From Dehalococcoidia bacterium (GTDB lineage: Bacteria > Chloroflexota > Dehalococcoidia > Dehalococcoidales > UBA1222): a stretch of 13,033 nucleotides of DNA. The DNA is taken from contig WRDV01000018.1 in the NCBI GenBank assembly GCA_009779655.1, forward strand, positions 1-13,033. Reading direction: 5' to 3'. This document shows positions 6,097 to 13,033 of this stretch, in pieces (within the stretch, counting starts at the first letter, position 1; every line of letters starts with the position of its first letter). Position numbers and translations under genes: made by a program. Under the pieces are notes generated by a model, which saw nothing but the letters and a program-made list of their open reading frames with translations, made no database searches and was not told the DNA's origin.

Positions 6097-6170
6097 ATTT
6101 TTCCACCTCAGCAGTTATTCACAAAGACAATCCCAAATTATCCATACAAACTTTTTCTTTCAGCAAGTCG

Positions 6171-7763
6171 TCAATTATTGATATGTGTAACCAGCCAGTA
6201 CTCCAAGCTGTCCGCTAATGCCAGCCATGACGCTTCAATTATGTTGGCTGAGCTGCCAACTGTGCGCCACTGTCTTACGCCATCAGTAGATTCAATCAAC
6301 ACGCGCACTTGCGACTCGGTTCCGGTGCTTTCCTCAAGTATGCGCACTTTATAATCCATAAGTTTGACATCTGCCAGCCCTGAATAGAACTCTAGCAGTC
6401 CGTTACGCAAGGCGTTATCAAGAGCGTTGACCGGTCCGTCGCCTTCTGCCGCGGTATGCAACAGTTTATCACCGACTTTAACTTTTACCATTGCCTCAGA
6501 AAGCATGCCGTCTCGTTGTTGTTCGGCACCTATACGGCGGTATTTCTCAACCACCACCATATAATCAACCAACTCAAAAGGTTTTTTATAATCCGGCGCC
6601 ATACGATACACCAATAAATCAAAGGATGCCTCAGCGTTTTCATACTGAAAACCGCGGTTTTCCAGTTCTTTCACCTGTTCCAATAGCGCCGTAACCTCAG
6701 GGCCCTTAGTTGTCAACTCTACGCCGATTTCCTTTGCTCGCTGAATGATATTGGTTCGTCCTGACTGTTCTGATACAAGAACGCGCTGGTTGTTGCCCAC
6801 CAAATCCGGGTCAATATGCTGATAAGCGCCTTTCCAGCGTGCCATTCCTGACACATGCAGCCCTGCTTTATGACTAAAAGCGGATAACCCCACATAAGGC
6901 ATAAATGACTCAGGAGATAGATTGGCCGTCTCGCTCACGAATCGCGAGACTTCAGTTAATTTGCTTAACTGCTCGTCTGATACGCAATTAATATCCATCT
7001 TGAGTTTAAGCGCAGGTATCACCGAACACAAATTTGCGTTGCCGCAGCGCTCTCCAAAACCATTAATCGTTCCTTGCACTTGCGTCGCGCCTTCTCGTAC
7101 CGCCGCCAGTGTGTTAGCTACAGCCAACTCTGCATCGTTATGGGCATGAATTCCGATGCAAACGCCGCCAATACTCTGCTTTACGTCACGCACCGCAGCA
7201 GTAATTTCCTCAGGCAGCGTACCGCCATTGGTATCGCACAAAACCAAACATCCACAACCGGCGTTAGTTGCTGTCTTAAGCACTTTCATGGCATAGTCGC
7301 GATTATCTTTCCAGCCATCAAAGAAGTGCTCTGCGTCAAGAAATACACCAATGCCATTCTCACATAAAAACGTAACGGAAGAGGCTACCATATCAAGGTT
7401 ATCCTCAAGTGACACCCCTAGTACCTGAGTCACTTGCCGCGCTGAGCATTTGCCCACCAAAGTCACTATCTTCACCCCAGATTTGATAAGGGCACCGAGC
7501 CCGGTATCATCCTCGCATTTTACGCCATGTTTGCGAGTGCTTCCAAAAGCAACCATGGTAGCATTTTGAAATTTAGCCTCCCGCGCCATAGCGAAGAATT
7601 CCGAATCCTTGGGATTAGCTCCCGGCCAACCGCCCTCAATGTACATAACACCCAACTCATCCAGTTTATGCGCAATAACCAGTTTGTCGGCCGCAGTGAA
7701 AGAGATGCCTTCTCTCTGCGCGCCGTCTCTTAGCGTAGTATCGTAAATTTGAATGACTGACAT
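6171..7763 (-). CDS. cimA: (R)-citramalate synthase
   Basis: CimA condenses pyruvate with acetyl-CoA to (R)-citramalate, the first step of a threonine-independent route to 2-oxobutyrate and isoleucine. The 530 residues match the long CimA type of Geobacter and related bacteria. The TIM-barrel catalytic domain begins YDTTLRDGAQ (residues 7-16, with R12 and D13) and has the metal-binding HxH at H206 and H208 (IGIHAHND) and the acetyl-CoA synthase signature NGFGERCGNANL (234-245). The C-terminal part, from about 395, is the regulatory domain shared with LeuA (VKVKVGDKLLHTAAEGDGPV). The GGWPGANPKD segment (44-53) is typical of this CimA group, whereas LeuA has AGFPVSS. ATG follows the leuB stop by six bases. 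Homocitrate synthase is the main alternative but fits the context less well. Substrate choice is inferred from type and neighbours. Confidence 0.88.
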   Translation of the reverse strand: MSVIQIYDTTLRDGAQREGISFTAADKLVIAHKLDELGVMYIEGGWPGANPKDSEFFAMAREAKFQNATMVAFGSTRKHGVKCEDDTGLGALIKSGVKIVTLVGKCSARQVTQVLGVSLEDNLDMVASSVTFLCENGIGVFLDAEHFFDGWKDNRDYAMKVLKTATNAGCGCLVLCDTNGGTLPEEITAAVRDVKQSIGGVCIGIHAHNDAELAVANTLAAVREGATQVQGTINGFGERCGNANLCSVIPALKLKMDINCVSDEQLSKLTEVSRFVSETANLSPESFMPYVGLSAFSHKAGLHVSGMARWKGAYQHIDPDLVGNNQRVLVSEQSGRTNIIQRAKEIGVELTTKGPEVTALLEQVKELENRGFQYENAEASFDLLVYRMAPDYKKPFELVDYMVVVEKYRRIGAEQQRDGMLSEAMVKVKVGDKLLHTAAEGDGPVNALDNALRNGLLEFYSGLADVKLMDYKVRILEESTGTESQVRVLIESTDGVRQWRTVGSSANIIEASWLALADSLEYWLVTHINN

Positions 7764-7769
7764 GTCCGT

Positions 7770-8870
7770 CTATCCCTTGAGCGCCTTCGCAATCAGACTG
7801 CCCATCTCAATGGTGCCGACCTGTTTGGCACCCGCGTTTGTGCCAATTATATCACAGGTGCGGTAACCCGCTTTAAGCACATTAGAAACAGCGCACTCTA
7901 CAGCCGCGGCCTCTTTTTCTAATGCTAGCGAGTAGCGCAACAGCATTGCAATAGTTAAGATTGTGGCGATAGGATTAGCGATGTCCTTCCCCGCGATGGT
8001 GGGAGCTGAGCCGTGAATAGGCTCAAACAGACCAAATGTGCACGTTCCGCAAGCAGGGATTCCTGCCAGTGAAGCTGATGGTAGCATGCCCATTGACCCT
8101 GCAAGCACGGATGCCTCGTCTGTAAGGATGTCACCGAATGTGTTCTCCGTTACTAATACATCAAAATCGCGCGGAGATCGGATGAGACTCATGGCACAAG
8201 TATCAACCAGCAAATGCTCAAGCGTCACGTCAGGGAAATCCTTTGCAGCCTCAATTGTCACCTGGCGCCACAACCTGGATGATTCAAGCACATTCGCTTT
8301 ATCCACAGAGGTTAACTTCTTACGGCGAAGCCGCGCCAGCTCAAAGCCCACGCGCGCGACGCGCTCAATTTCATGCTCGGTATAATACATTGAGTCAACG
8401 GCTTTCCTGCCGCTTGTCGTTTCCCAGCGCTTCTTAGGCTTGCCGAAATACAAACCGCTGGTGAGCTCGCGCACAAAGACCAAGTCAATGCCTCGAACAA
8501 TCTCGGGCTTGAGCACCGTATCGTGCGCCAGCTCATCATACACCTTGACAGGACGAATGTTGGCGAACAGCTCCAAATGTTTGCGGATAGCCAGCAATCC
8601 CTTCTCAGGGCGCTCGCTTACTTTCGGATCATCAAATCTCGGGTCTCCTACGGCACCTAACAACACAGCGTCTGAGGCCTTAGCCAGCTTCAGCGTTTCC
8701 GGCGGCAGAGCCACGCCGGTTCGGTCAATGGCAACACCGCCTATGAGAGCCGGCTCTATTTCGAATTTATGACCGTAAAGCGTACCGATTTGTTCTAACA
8801 CTAGAACTGCCTGCGCAGTAACCTCAGGCCCTATGCCATCGCCTGCTAAGAGCGCAATCTTGTACGTCAT
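7770..8870 (-). CDS. leuB: 3-isopropylmalate dehydrogenase
   Basis: LeuB oxidises and decarboxylates 3-isopropylmalate to the precursor of 2-oxoisocaproate with NAD+. In the citramalate route it does the same to erythro-3-methylmalate, giving 2-oxobutyrate. The protein is 366 residues, the usual length. Visible motifs are LLAGDGIGPEV (7-17), the substrate segment KGLLAIRKHLELFANIRP (90-107), catalytic Y141 in RELTSGLYFG and K191 in VDKANVL, metal ligands D223, D247 and D251 (LVDTCAM and ENTFGDILTDEAS), and the nucleotide-binding HGSAP loop (286-290). The ATG overlaps the leuD stop by four bases (ATGA), with GGAG ten bases upstream, so translation is coupled to LeuD. D223 is followed by TC rather than the usual NA or RA, a small variation. 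The assignment is secure. Confidence 0.95.
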   Translation of the reverse strand: MTYKIALLAGDGIGPEVTAQAVLVLEQIGTLYGHKFEIEPALIGGVAIDRTGVALPPETLKLAKASDAVLLGAVGDPRFDDPKVSERPEKGLLAIRKHLELFANIRPVKVYDELAHDTVLKPEIVRGIDLVFVRELTSGLYFGKPKKRWETTSGRKAVDSMYYTEHEIERVARVGFELARLRRKKLTSVDKANVLESSRLWRQVTIEAAKDFPDVTLEHLLVDTCAMSLIRSPRDFDVLVTENTFGDILTDEASVLAGSMGMLPSASLAGIPACGTCTFGLFEPIHGSAPTIAGKDIANPIATILTIAMLLRYSLALEKEAAAVECAVSNVLKAGYRTCDIIGTNAGAKQVGTIEMGSLIAKALKG

Positions 8871-9373
8871 CTTAAGTCAGCTCCTTGCGACAGCTTGCAC
8901 TTGGTATACTCCACAAGCCCGCCGGATGCGATAATCTGCGCCATAAAAGAAGGATACGGCTTTGACTTAAACACCTTGTCCTTAGTAACGTTCTTAATCA
9001 CGCCGGTTTCCAGCTCAATCTGTAGCGTATCGCCTTCATCAGTTTCAACAACAGCTTCAGGCGACTCAAGTAACGCAAGCCCTATATTTATGGCATTGCG
9101 GAAGAAAATGCGAGCGAACGAGGACGCAATAACGGCAGATATACCTGCAGCCTTAATGGCGATTGGAGCATGTTCACGTGATGAGCCGCAACCAAAGTTT
9201 GTCTCAGCAACGATAATATCACCTGCCTTAACTCTACCCGCAAAATCCAAATCAATATCCTCCATGCAATGCCGAGCCAATTCCGACGGCTCGGAAACAT
9301 TCAGATAGCGCGCCGGAATAATGGCATCTGTATCCACATTGGCCCCGTATTTGAAAACCTTTCCTGTTAACAT
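8867..9373 (-). CDS. leuD: 3-isopropylmalate dehydratase small subunit
   Basis: LeuD pairs with LeuC to isomerise 2-isopropylmalate to 3-isopropylmalate, and with citramalate as substrate gives methylmalate. I place the start at ATG 9371-9373 (168 residues): the protein then begins MLTGKVFKYG like other short LeuD proteins, and a GGGGGGA ribosome-binding run lies about ten bases upstream. A TTG at 9398-9400 would add nine residues of no family likeness. Motifs are NVDTDAIIPARYL near the N-terminus, the active-site loop NFGCGSSREHAP and the following SSFARIFFRNAINIGL. The length is that of the archaeal-type small subunit, matching the 417-residue LeuC. It follows the small unknown gene by 28 bp and overlaps leuB by four bases. 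Confidence 0.93.
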   Translation of the reverse strand: MLTGKVFKYGANVDTDAIIPARYLNVSEPSELARHCMEDIDLDFAGRVKAGDIIVAETNFGCGSSREHAPIAIKAAGISAVIASSFARIFFRNAINIGLALLESPEAVVETDEGDTLQIELETGVIKNVTKDKVFKSKPYPSFMAQIIASGGLVEYTKCKLSQGADLR

Positions 9374-9401
9374 ACTATTTTTTTCCCCCCGACTATCCAA
9401 A

Positions 9402-9803
9402 TTACTGCGACAAATCTTCCATAGCGGCTTTTCTCAACACAAACAGGAGAGCGGTGTCGCCATCACCTATATCGATAACTTTGCCAGCCATAAGATTGGT
9501 ATAGTCTATAACGTCCGCCTGAGCGCGCTCAACAATTACTTTCGATGCTCCGAAAAGCACAAGCCATATGCGGCCGGTGCGTTTGATTTGCCGCTCAAGA
9601 TGCGCCATTATATCGCACAGGTTATCCTTTTCCTGCAGCCAGTAAATAATGCTGTCACACTCATCATCGGCCCAGTCAAGCATGAGGTTGAGATCCCCTG
9701 CCATAAACTGGGGCAGTAAGCTTTTGCGCGCATGAAACAGACATACTTTGGAATTGGTTTTGATCATCAGTTTAATACGTACACTATCATCAGTATGGTT
9801 CAT
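9402..9803 (-). CDS. Small protein inside the leu operon, possibly DUF3052-like
   Basis: This 133-residue gene sits between leuC (21 bp) and leuD (28 bp to the chosen start) in the same direction, with AAGGA eight bases before its ATG. Residues 40-124 show the outline of the DUF3052 group: an acidic turn, a strand and helix (CDSIIYWLQEKDNLCDIMAH), a central GRIWLVLF strand where that family has 'G-x-(I/L)W', a helical part, and a final 'GKV-x-x-IGDGDTALLFVLRK' corresponding to 'xKV-x-x-x-DETWSGLKFV'. This is a motif-level match from memory and not proven. No catalytic residues or membrane segment are seen. Its place suggests a role tied to the LeuCD dehydratase, such as assembly, stability or regulation, but this is only inference. 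Confidence 0.75.
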   Translation of the reverse strand: MNHTDDSVRIKLMIKTNSKVCLFHARKSLLPQFMAGDLNLMLDWADDECDSIIYWLQEKDNLCDIMAHLERQIKRTGRIWLVLFGASKVIVERAQADVIDYTNLMAGKVIDIGDGDTALLFVLRKAAMEDLSQ

Positions 9804-9824
9804 TTGATTAATCCTTACGTGTGA

Positions 9825-11078
9825 TTATGCCAGCTCATCCGGCGAGGCAATACGGCCCATCACAGCAGACGCCGCTGCGACAGCCGGATTGGCGAGATAT
9901 ACCTCGCTCATTGTAGAACCCATACGCCCTACAAAATTGCGGTTGGTAGTAGCAATTGCGCGTTCACCCGCGGCCAATATACCCATATGCCCGCCCAAGC
10001 ACGGCCCGCATGTAGGCGTTGAGAAAGCACAGCCCGCATTGATAAATGTTTCCACCAAGCCTTCCCGCATAGCCTCAAGATAAACCTGCTGTGATCCAGG
10101 GATAACAATACAACGCACAAACGGGGCTACTTTATGTCCTTTAATCACAGCTGCCGCCAATCGCAAATCCTCCATACGTCCGTTGGTGCATGAGCCAATA
10201 ACGCTTTGATGTATAGCTACATCTCTGAAAGCCGATACCGGTTTGGTGTTTGATGGCAGATGCGGCGCCGCCACTTGAGGCTCAATGTGCGTTACATCCC
10301 ATTCATACACCATAGCGCATTCATCCGCAGAACCTAACTCATAACTGACCCAGTTTCTCTTCGCGCGGGGCACGACGTATTTAACGGCGGTATCGTCGGT
10401 ACAGCATAATCCGGCCTTGCCGCCTGCTTCGATAGCCATGTTAGCCATGGTAAAGCGTCCATCCATAGAAAGATTATCTATAACCTCACCGGTAAACTCC
10501 ATGGATGCGTATAACGCCCCATCTACTCCGATTTGTCCAATTGTATAAAGAATCAGGTCTTTGCCGCCAACCCATTTGGGCAACTGGCCATGGTATATGA
10601 AGCGGATGGTAGGCGGAACCTTCATCCATATCTCGCCTGTTGCCATAGCCATGGCGATATCAGTCGAGCCCATACCGGTAGCAAACGCGCCGAGCGCGCC
10701 ATAGGTACATGTGTGCGAATCAGCGCCGATTACCACGTCGCCCGGCAGAACCAAACCTTGCTCAGGCAACAGCACATGCTCAATGCCCATCTGTCCGCAT
10801 TCAAAAAATATTATACCCTGCTCAAGAGCAAACTCTCGCAGTATTTTTACTTGTTCGGCTGATGCAATATCTTTATTTGGAACAAAGTGATCCGGAATCA
10901 TTACGATTTTAGACGCATCAAACACTTTTTTTAAGCCTAACTTACGGAATTCCTTTATGGCAATAGGCGCCGTTATGTCATTTGAGAGAATCATATCAGG
11001 ACGCACATTGATAAAATCACCCGGAGCAACGGAATCCCTGCCGCAACGAGCTGATAATATTTTTTCGGCTAGTGTCAT
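9825..11078 (-). CDS. leuC: 3-isopropylmalate dehydratase large subunit
   Basis: LeuC carries the [4Fe-4S] cluster of the isopropylmalate isomerase and acts with LeuD. At 417 residues it belongs to the shorter LeuC/homoaconitase-like type, not the roughly 466-residue E. coli type. The three cluster cysteines are present: C297 in IGSCTNGR, and C357 and C360 in TCGPCLGGH. Other aconitase-family motifs are MIPDHFVPN (60-68), GADSHTCTYGALG (118-130), and FVGRMGS with YLANPAVAAASA near the end. The ATG has a good ribosome-binding site, GAGGTGG, six bases upstream. It follows leuA by 84 bp and precedes the small unknown gene by 21 bp. The presence of cimA downstream suggests that it also handles citramalate. 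The enzyme would be oxygen-sensitive, fitting an anaerobe. Confidence 0.95.
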   Translation of the reverse strand: MTLAEKILSARCGRDSVAPGDFINVRPDMILSNDITAPIAIKEFRKLGLKKVFDASKIVMIPDHFVPNKDIASAEQVKILREFALEQGIIFFECGQMGIEHVLLPEQGLVLPGDVVIGADSHTCTYGALGAFATGMGSTDIAMAMATGEIWMKVPPTIRFIYHGQLPKWVGGKDLILYTIGQIGVDGALYASMEFTGEVIDNLSMDGRFTMANMAIEAGGKAGLCCTDDTAVKYVVPRAKRNWVSYELGSADECAMVYEWDVTHIEPQVAAPHLPSNTKPVSAFRDVAIHQSVIGSCTNGRMEDLRLAAAVIKGHKVAPFVRCIVIPGSQQVYLEAMREGLVETFINAGCAFSTPTCGPCLGGHMGILAAGERAIATTNRNFVGRMGSTMSEVYLANPAVAAASAVMGRIASPDELA

Positions 11079-11118
11079 CTTTTGCCACCTCGTAAACAGA
11101 GTTTGCTATTTATATTTT

Positions 11119-11135
11119 TGCGGTAATGCACCGCA
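11119..11135 (-). other. Small hairpin between leuA and leuC
   Basis: TGCGGT (11119-11124) and ACCGCA (11130-11135) form a 6-bp stem with a 5-base loop in the 84-bp gap. No T-run follows on the minus strand, so it is not a normal terminator. It might affect processing or relative expression, or be chance. Confidence 0.25.
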
Positions 11136-11162
11136 CCTACAGCGCAGATACAAAATACCGTA

Positions 11163-12701
11163 CTACGCACCACCTGCGCCGTGTTCGCTTAATCTGCTTG
11201 ACGCTAAAAGACGATTGAGGGCATTCATATACGCCTTAGCTGAGGCAACCACTATATCCGGATCAGCGCCGCGTCCGGTATAGCTAATCCCGTCCGCTTC
11301 AATACGGATAAGTACCTCACCGATAGCATCAATACCAGCCGTTATTGAGTTGACGGAGAACTCGGTTAGTTTATTAGGCACTTTCACGATGCGGTTAATG
11401 GCCTTATACGCAGCGTCAACCGGCCCTGTACCAAGTGAGGCATCGGCTAACTCTTCGCCATTTGGGCCAATGAGCTTGACCGCAGCTGTCGGAATACCGC
11501 GGTCGCCGCACGTTACCTGTATACGCTCCAAGTGATAGTGCTCAATGACGGTACGCTTGTCCTCCGCCATTAGCGACTCAATATCACGAGCCGTAACTTC
11601 TTTCTTTTTGTCGGCTAATTCTTTGAATGAGATAAATGTACGTTCAAAATCATCATTGGAGAGATTGTAGCCTAGCTCATCAAGCCTTTGACGTAAAGCG
11701 CTACTACCTGATAATTTGCCCAATACAATAGATGACGACGGGATGCCAATCGTTTGAGGATCCATTACCTCGTATGTAAAACGCTGCTTTATAACGCCGT
11801 CCTGATGTATGCCGGACTGATGCCTAAAAGCATTGGCTCCCACAACAGCCTTATTGGGCTGCACCTGAAAACCGGTTAGTTCACTAACAAGACGCGAGGT
11901 GCTGTAAATCTGCTTCGTATTCACAGAAGTCTTCAGATTCAGTAAAGCCCCTTTAGTTGCAAGAATCATTACAAGCTCTTCTAGTGCCGTGTTGCCAGCT
12001 CTCTCGCCAATGCCATTGATTGTACATTCTATCTGGCGCGCGCCATGCATTAAAGCGCTTACAGCGTTTGCAGTGGCTAACCCCAAATCATTATGACAAT
12101 GCACGCTAAGTGTCACATTACGCATGTCGGGCACATTATCATAAATATCGTCTATAAGACTACCGAACTCGTCCGGCACAGCGTACCCTACGGTATCCGG
12201 GATATTGATTGTATTTGCTCCTGCGGCTATTGCGGCATTAAGCACCTGATATAAGAATGTCGGATCGGTACGAGTAGCGTCCATTGGAGAGAATTCTACG
12301 TCAGACAAATGCTTGCGCGCCTGCCGTACCGCCTCCACAGCCATAGCAAGCACTTCTTCGCGCGACTTCTTTAGCTGATACTGAATGTGGATATCAGATG
12401 TTGAGATAAAGACATGAATACGCGGGGCGGCTCCTTCTTTTATTGCTTCCCAAGCGGTGTCAATGTCATTCGGAACGGCGCGTGCCAGTGCACAAATAGA
12501 AGCGCCTCGTATCTGCCTGGATAACGTACGTACTGCTTCAAAATCGCCGGACGAGCTAACAGGAAAACCGGCCTCGATGACATCCGCACCCAATCTTTCT
12601 AATTGGCGAGCAATTTCTAGTTTTTCGCTAACATTAAGCGAAGAACCTGCGGCTTGTTCTCCGTCACGCAGAGTGGTGTCAAAAATTATAACTTTATCCA
12701 T
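11163..12701 (-). CDS. leuA: 2-isopropylmalate synthase
   Basis: LeuA condenses 2-oxoisovalerate with acetyl-CoA, the first committed step to leucine. The 512 residues match the usual bacterial length. The catalytic TIM barrel starts FDTTLRDGEQ (7-16, R12 and D13), has metal ligands H201 and H203 in SVHCHNDLGLATAN, and the GIGERAGNTALEE signature (230-242). The linker region keeps RHQSGIHQDGV (293-303) and DPQTIG. From about residue 385 the C-terminal leucine-binding regulatory domain is complete (ADASLGTGPVDAAYKAI), so feedback inhibition by leucine is expected. The ATG is preceded by a strong AGGAGG five bases upstream. It is the first gene of the operon, with promoter, leader ORF and hairpin just upstream. 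The assignment is secure; the type I (LeuA) pattern separates it from CimA downstream. Confidence 0.95.
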   Translation of the reverse strand: MDKVIIFDTTLRDGEQAAGSSLNVSEKLEIARQLERLGADVIEAGFPVSSSGDFEAVRTLSRQIRGASICALARAVPNDIDTAWEAIKEGAAPRIHVFISTSDIHIQYQLKKSREEVLAMAVEAVRQARKHLSDVEFSPMDATRTDPTFLYQVLNAAIAAGANTINIPDTVGYAVPDEFGSLIDDIYDNVPDMRNVTLSVHCHNDLGLATANAVSALMHGARQIECTINGIGERAGNTALEELVMILATKGALLNLKTSVNTKQIYSTSRLVSELTGFQVQPNKAVVGANAFRHQSGIHQDGVIKQRFTYEVMDPQTIGIPSSSIVLGKLSGSSALRQRLDELGYNLSNDDFERTFISFKELADKKKEVTARDIESLMAEDKRTVIEHYHLERIQVTCGDRGIPTAAVKLIGPNGEELADASLGTGPVDAAYKAINRIVKVPNKLTEFSVNSITAGIDAIGEVLIRIEADGISYTGRGADPDIVVASAKAYMNALNRLLASSRLSEHGAGGA

Positions 12702-12729
12702 AATATCCTCCTATCAGAATATACTCTAA

Positions 12730-12772
12730 ACCTACCTCTAAACCCCTCCGTCGCTTAATGGAGGGGGTAGGT
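12730..12772 (-). promoter_or_regulatory. GC-rich two-part hairpin in the leuA leader
   Basis: On the transcript CCCCUCC (12766-12760) pairs with GGAGGGG (12749-12743) around a 10-base loop. An outer 6-bp stem pairs ACCUAC (12772-12767) with GUAGGU (12735-12730), with seven unpaired bases on one side. The 5' arm starts exactly at codon 17 of the leader ORF and the leader stop codon lies in the loop. No long U-run follows, so it is not a standard terminator. Its CCUCC could alternatively pair with GGAGG of the leuA ribosome-binding site. Confidence 0.55.
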
Positions 12773-12820
12773 AATTAAGAGATGAATTCCAATACTGATA
12801 TTGAATGGATAACGTTTCAT
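12755..12820 (-). CDS. Putative 21-residue leader peptide for leu operon attenuation
   Basis: This small ORF has ATG at 12818-12820, TAA at 12755-12757 and a GGAA ribosome-binding site nine bases upstream. Translation begins about 18 bases after the predicted transcript start, the usual layout of an attenuator leader peptide. The first half is ordinary (MKRYPFN). The second half, ISIGIHLLITYPLH, holds four Ile and three Leu in 14 residues, the two end products of the leuA-cimA operon. Ile/Leu codons 8-16 end directly before the 5' arm of the leader hairpin. Ribosome stalling for lack of Ile- or Leu-tRNA would therefore change how the hairpin folds. The ORF and codons are seen directly. Translation and regulation are inference, and Ile/Leu codons are common in AT-rich DNA. 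Confidence 0.45.
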   Translation of the reverse strand: MKRYPFNISIGIHLLITYPLH

Positions 12821-12844
12821 ATGTTTTATTCCGAGATGTTAATC

Positions 12845-12873
12845 AAGATACCTAATTATCGCGTAATTGTCAA
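12845..12873 (-). promoter_or_regulatory. Promoter of the leuA-cimA operon
   Basis: On the minus strand a perfect TTGACA (12868-12873) and TATCTT (12845-12850) are separated by exactly 17 bp. Transcription should start near 12838, giving a leader of about 137 bases before leuA. This is the best promoter match in the window. Confidence 0.7.
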
Positions 12874-13033
12874 AAGCAGCAGCTAACATTGCCGTTGTGC
12901 ATAAGTCATGACCTAAATTCCGCACACAAATATCATATACAACAGGCATGAATAAAGTAACAGCAATGCTCAGCAGAAGCTTGGCAACGGAATCGAATAC
13001 CAATTTTAGCTATCAGCTCAATTCGTTAATCGA
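12874..13033. other. Right-edge sequence upstream of the leu promoter, no gene assigned
   Basis: All three minus-strand frames meet stops quickly. A plus-strand frame from ATG 12948 stays open to the edge (28 codons) but has no spaced ribosome-binding site and no recognisable likeness, so it is not called. Upstream regulator sites may be present but none is recognised. Confidence 0.3.

Noticed and set aside
9374..9400. TTG start for leuD giving 177 residues
   Set aside because: The extra nine residues have no family likeness. The downstream ATG has a G-rich ribosome-binding run and gives the standard N-terminus.
12702..12838. T-box riboswitch upstream of leuA
   Set aside because: The conserved T-box antiterminator sequence (AGGGTGGNACCGCG) is not present and the leader is too short.
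12948..13033. Plus-strand frame open to the right edge
   Set aside because: Twenty-eight codons without a properly spaced ribosome-binding site or recognisable similarity, so a chance open frame is likely.

Overview
The window most resembles a bacterial chromosome of the Chloroflexota, probably class Dehalococcoidia. That placement is an inference from memory: the order leuA-leuC-(small unknown gene)-leuD-leuB-cimA recalls the leucine/isoleucine cluster of that class. No taxonomic marker gene is present. The left 2.6 kb is accessory DNA and the rest is mostly core metabolism.

Bases 1-2633 look like one end of an element integrated into a tRNA-Lys(CTT) gene (2634-2706, minus strand). The tyrosine recombinase gene (1601-2614) starts 19 bases past the 3' end of the tRNA and points the same way. 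Next to it are a RelE/HigB (Gp49-like) toxin gene with an unusual overlapping partner (859-1535), a shared terminator hairpin, a fragment resembling the end of an excisionase, a low-complexity protein with three 11-residue repeats (110-673), and the first 20 codons of another gene leaving the left edge. The far end of the element and its second att site lie outside the window.

Bases 2707-4081 hold divergent promoters for the tRNA and for a short DnaJ-like co-chaperone (2901-3647), then 434 bp without an intact gene. All genes from 4082 to 12701 are on the minus strand. Read in transcription order they are leuA, leuC, a small gene that may belong to the DUF3052 group, leuD, leuB, cimA, two uncharacterised genes, and a thymidylate synthase of the archaeal type. 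LeuA and CimA make the two precursor acids (2-isopropylmalate and citramalate), and LeuCD and LeuB can process both. The operon therefore supplies leucine and also 2-oxobutyrate for isoleucine without threonine deaminase.

Upstream of leuA are a good sigma-A type promoter (TTGACA, 17 bp, TATCTT), a 21-codon leader ORF rich in Ile and Leu codons, and a GC-rich hairpin that starts exactly where those codons end. This is a plausible branched-chain amino-acid attenuator and is the most interesting unlisted structure here. I found no clearly new multi-gene system. The element next to the tRNA is the best place to look for new protein families.
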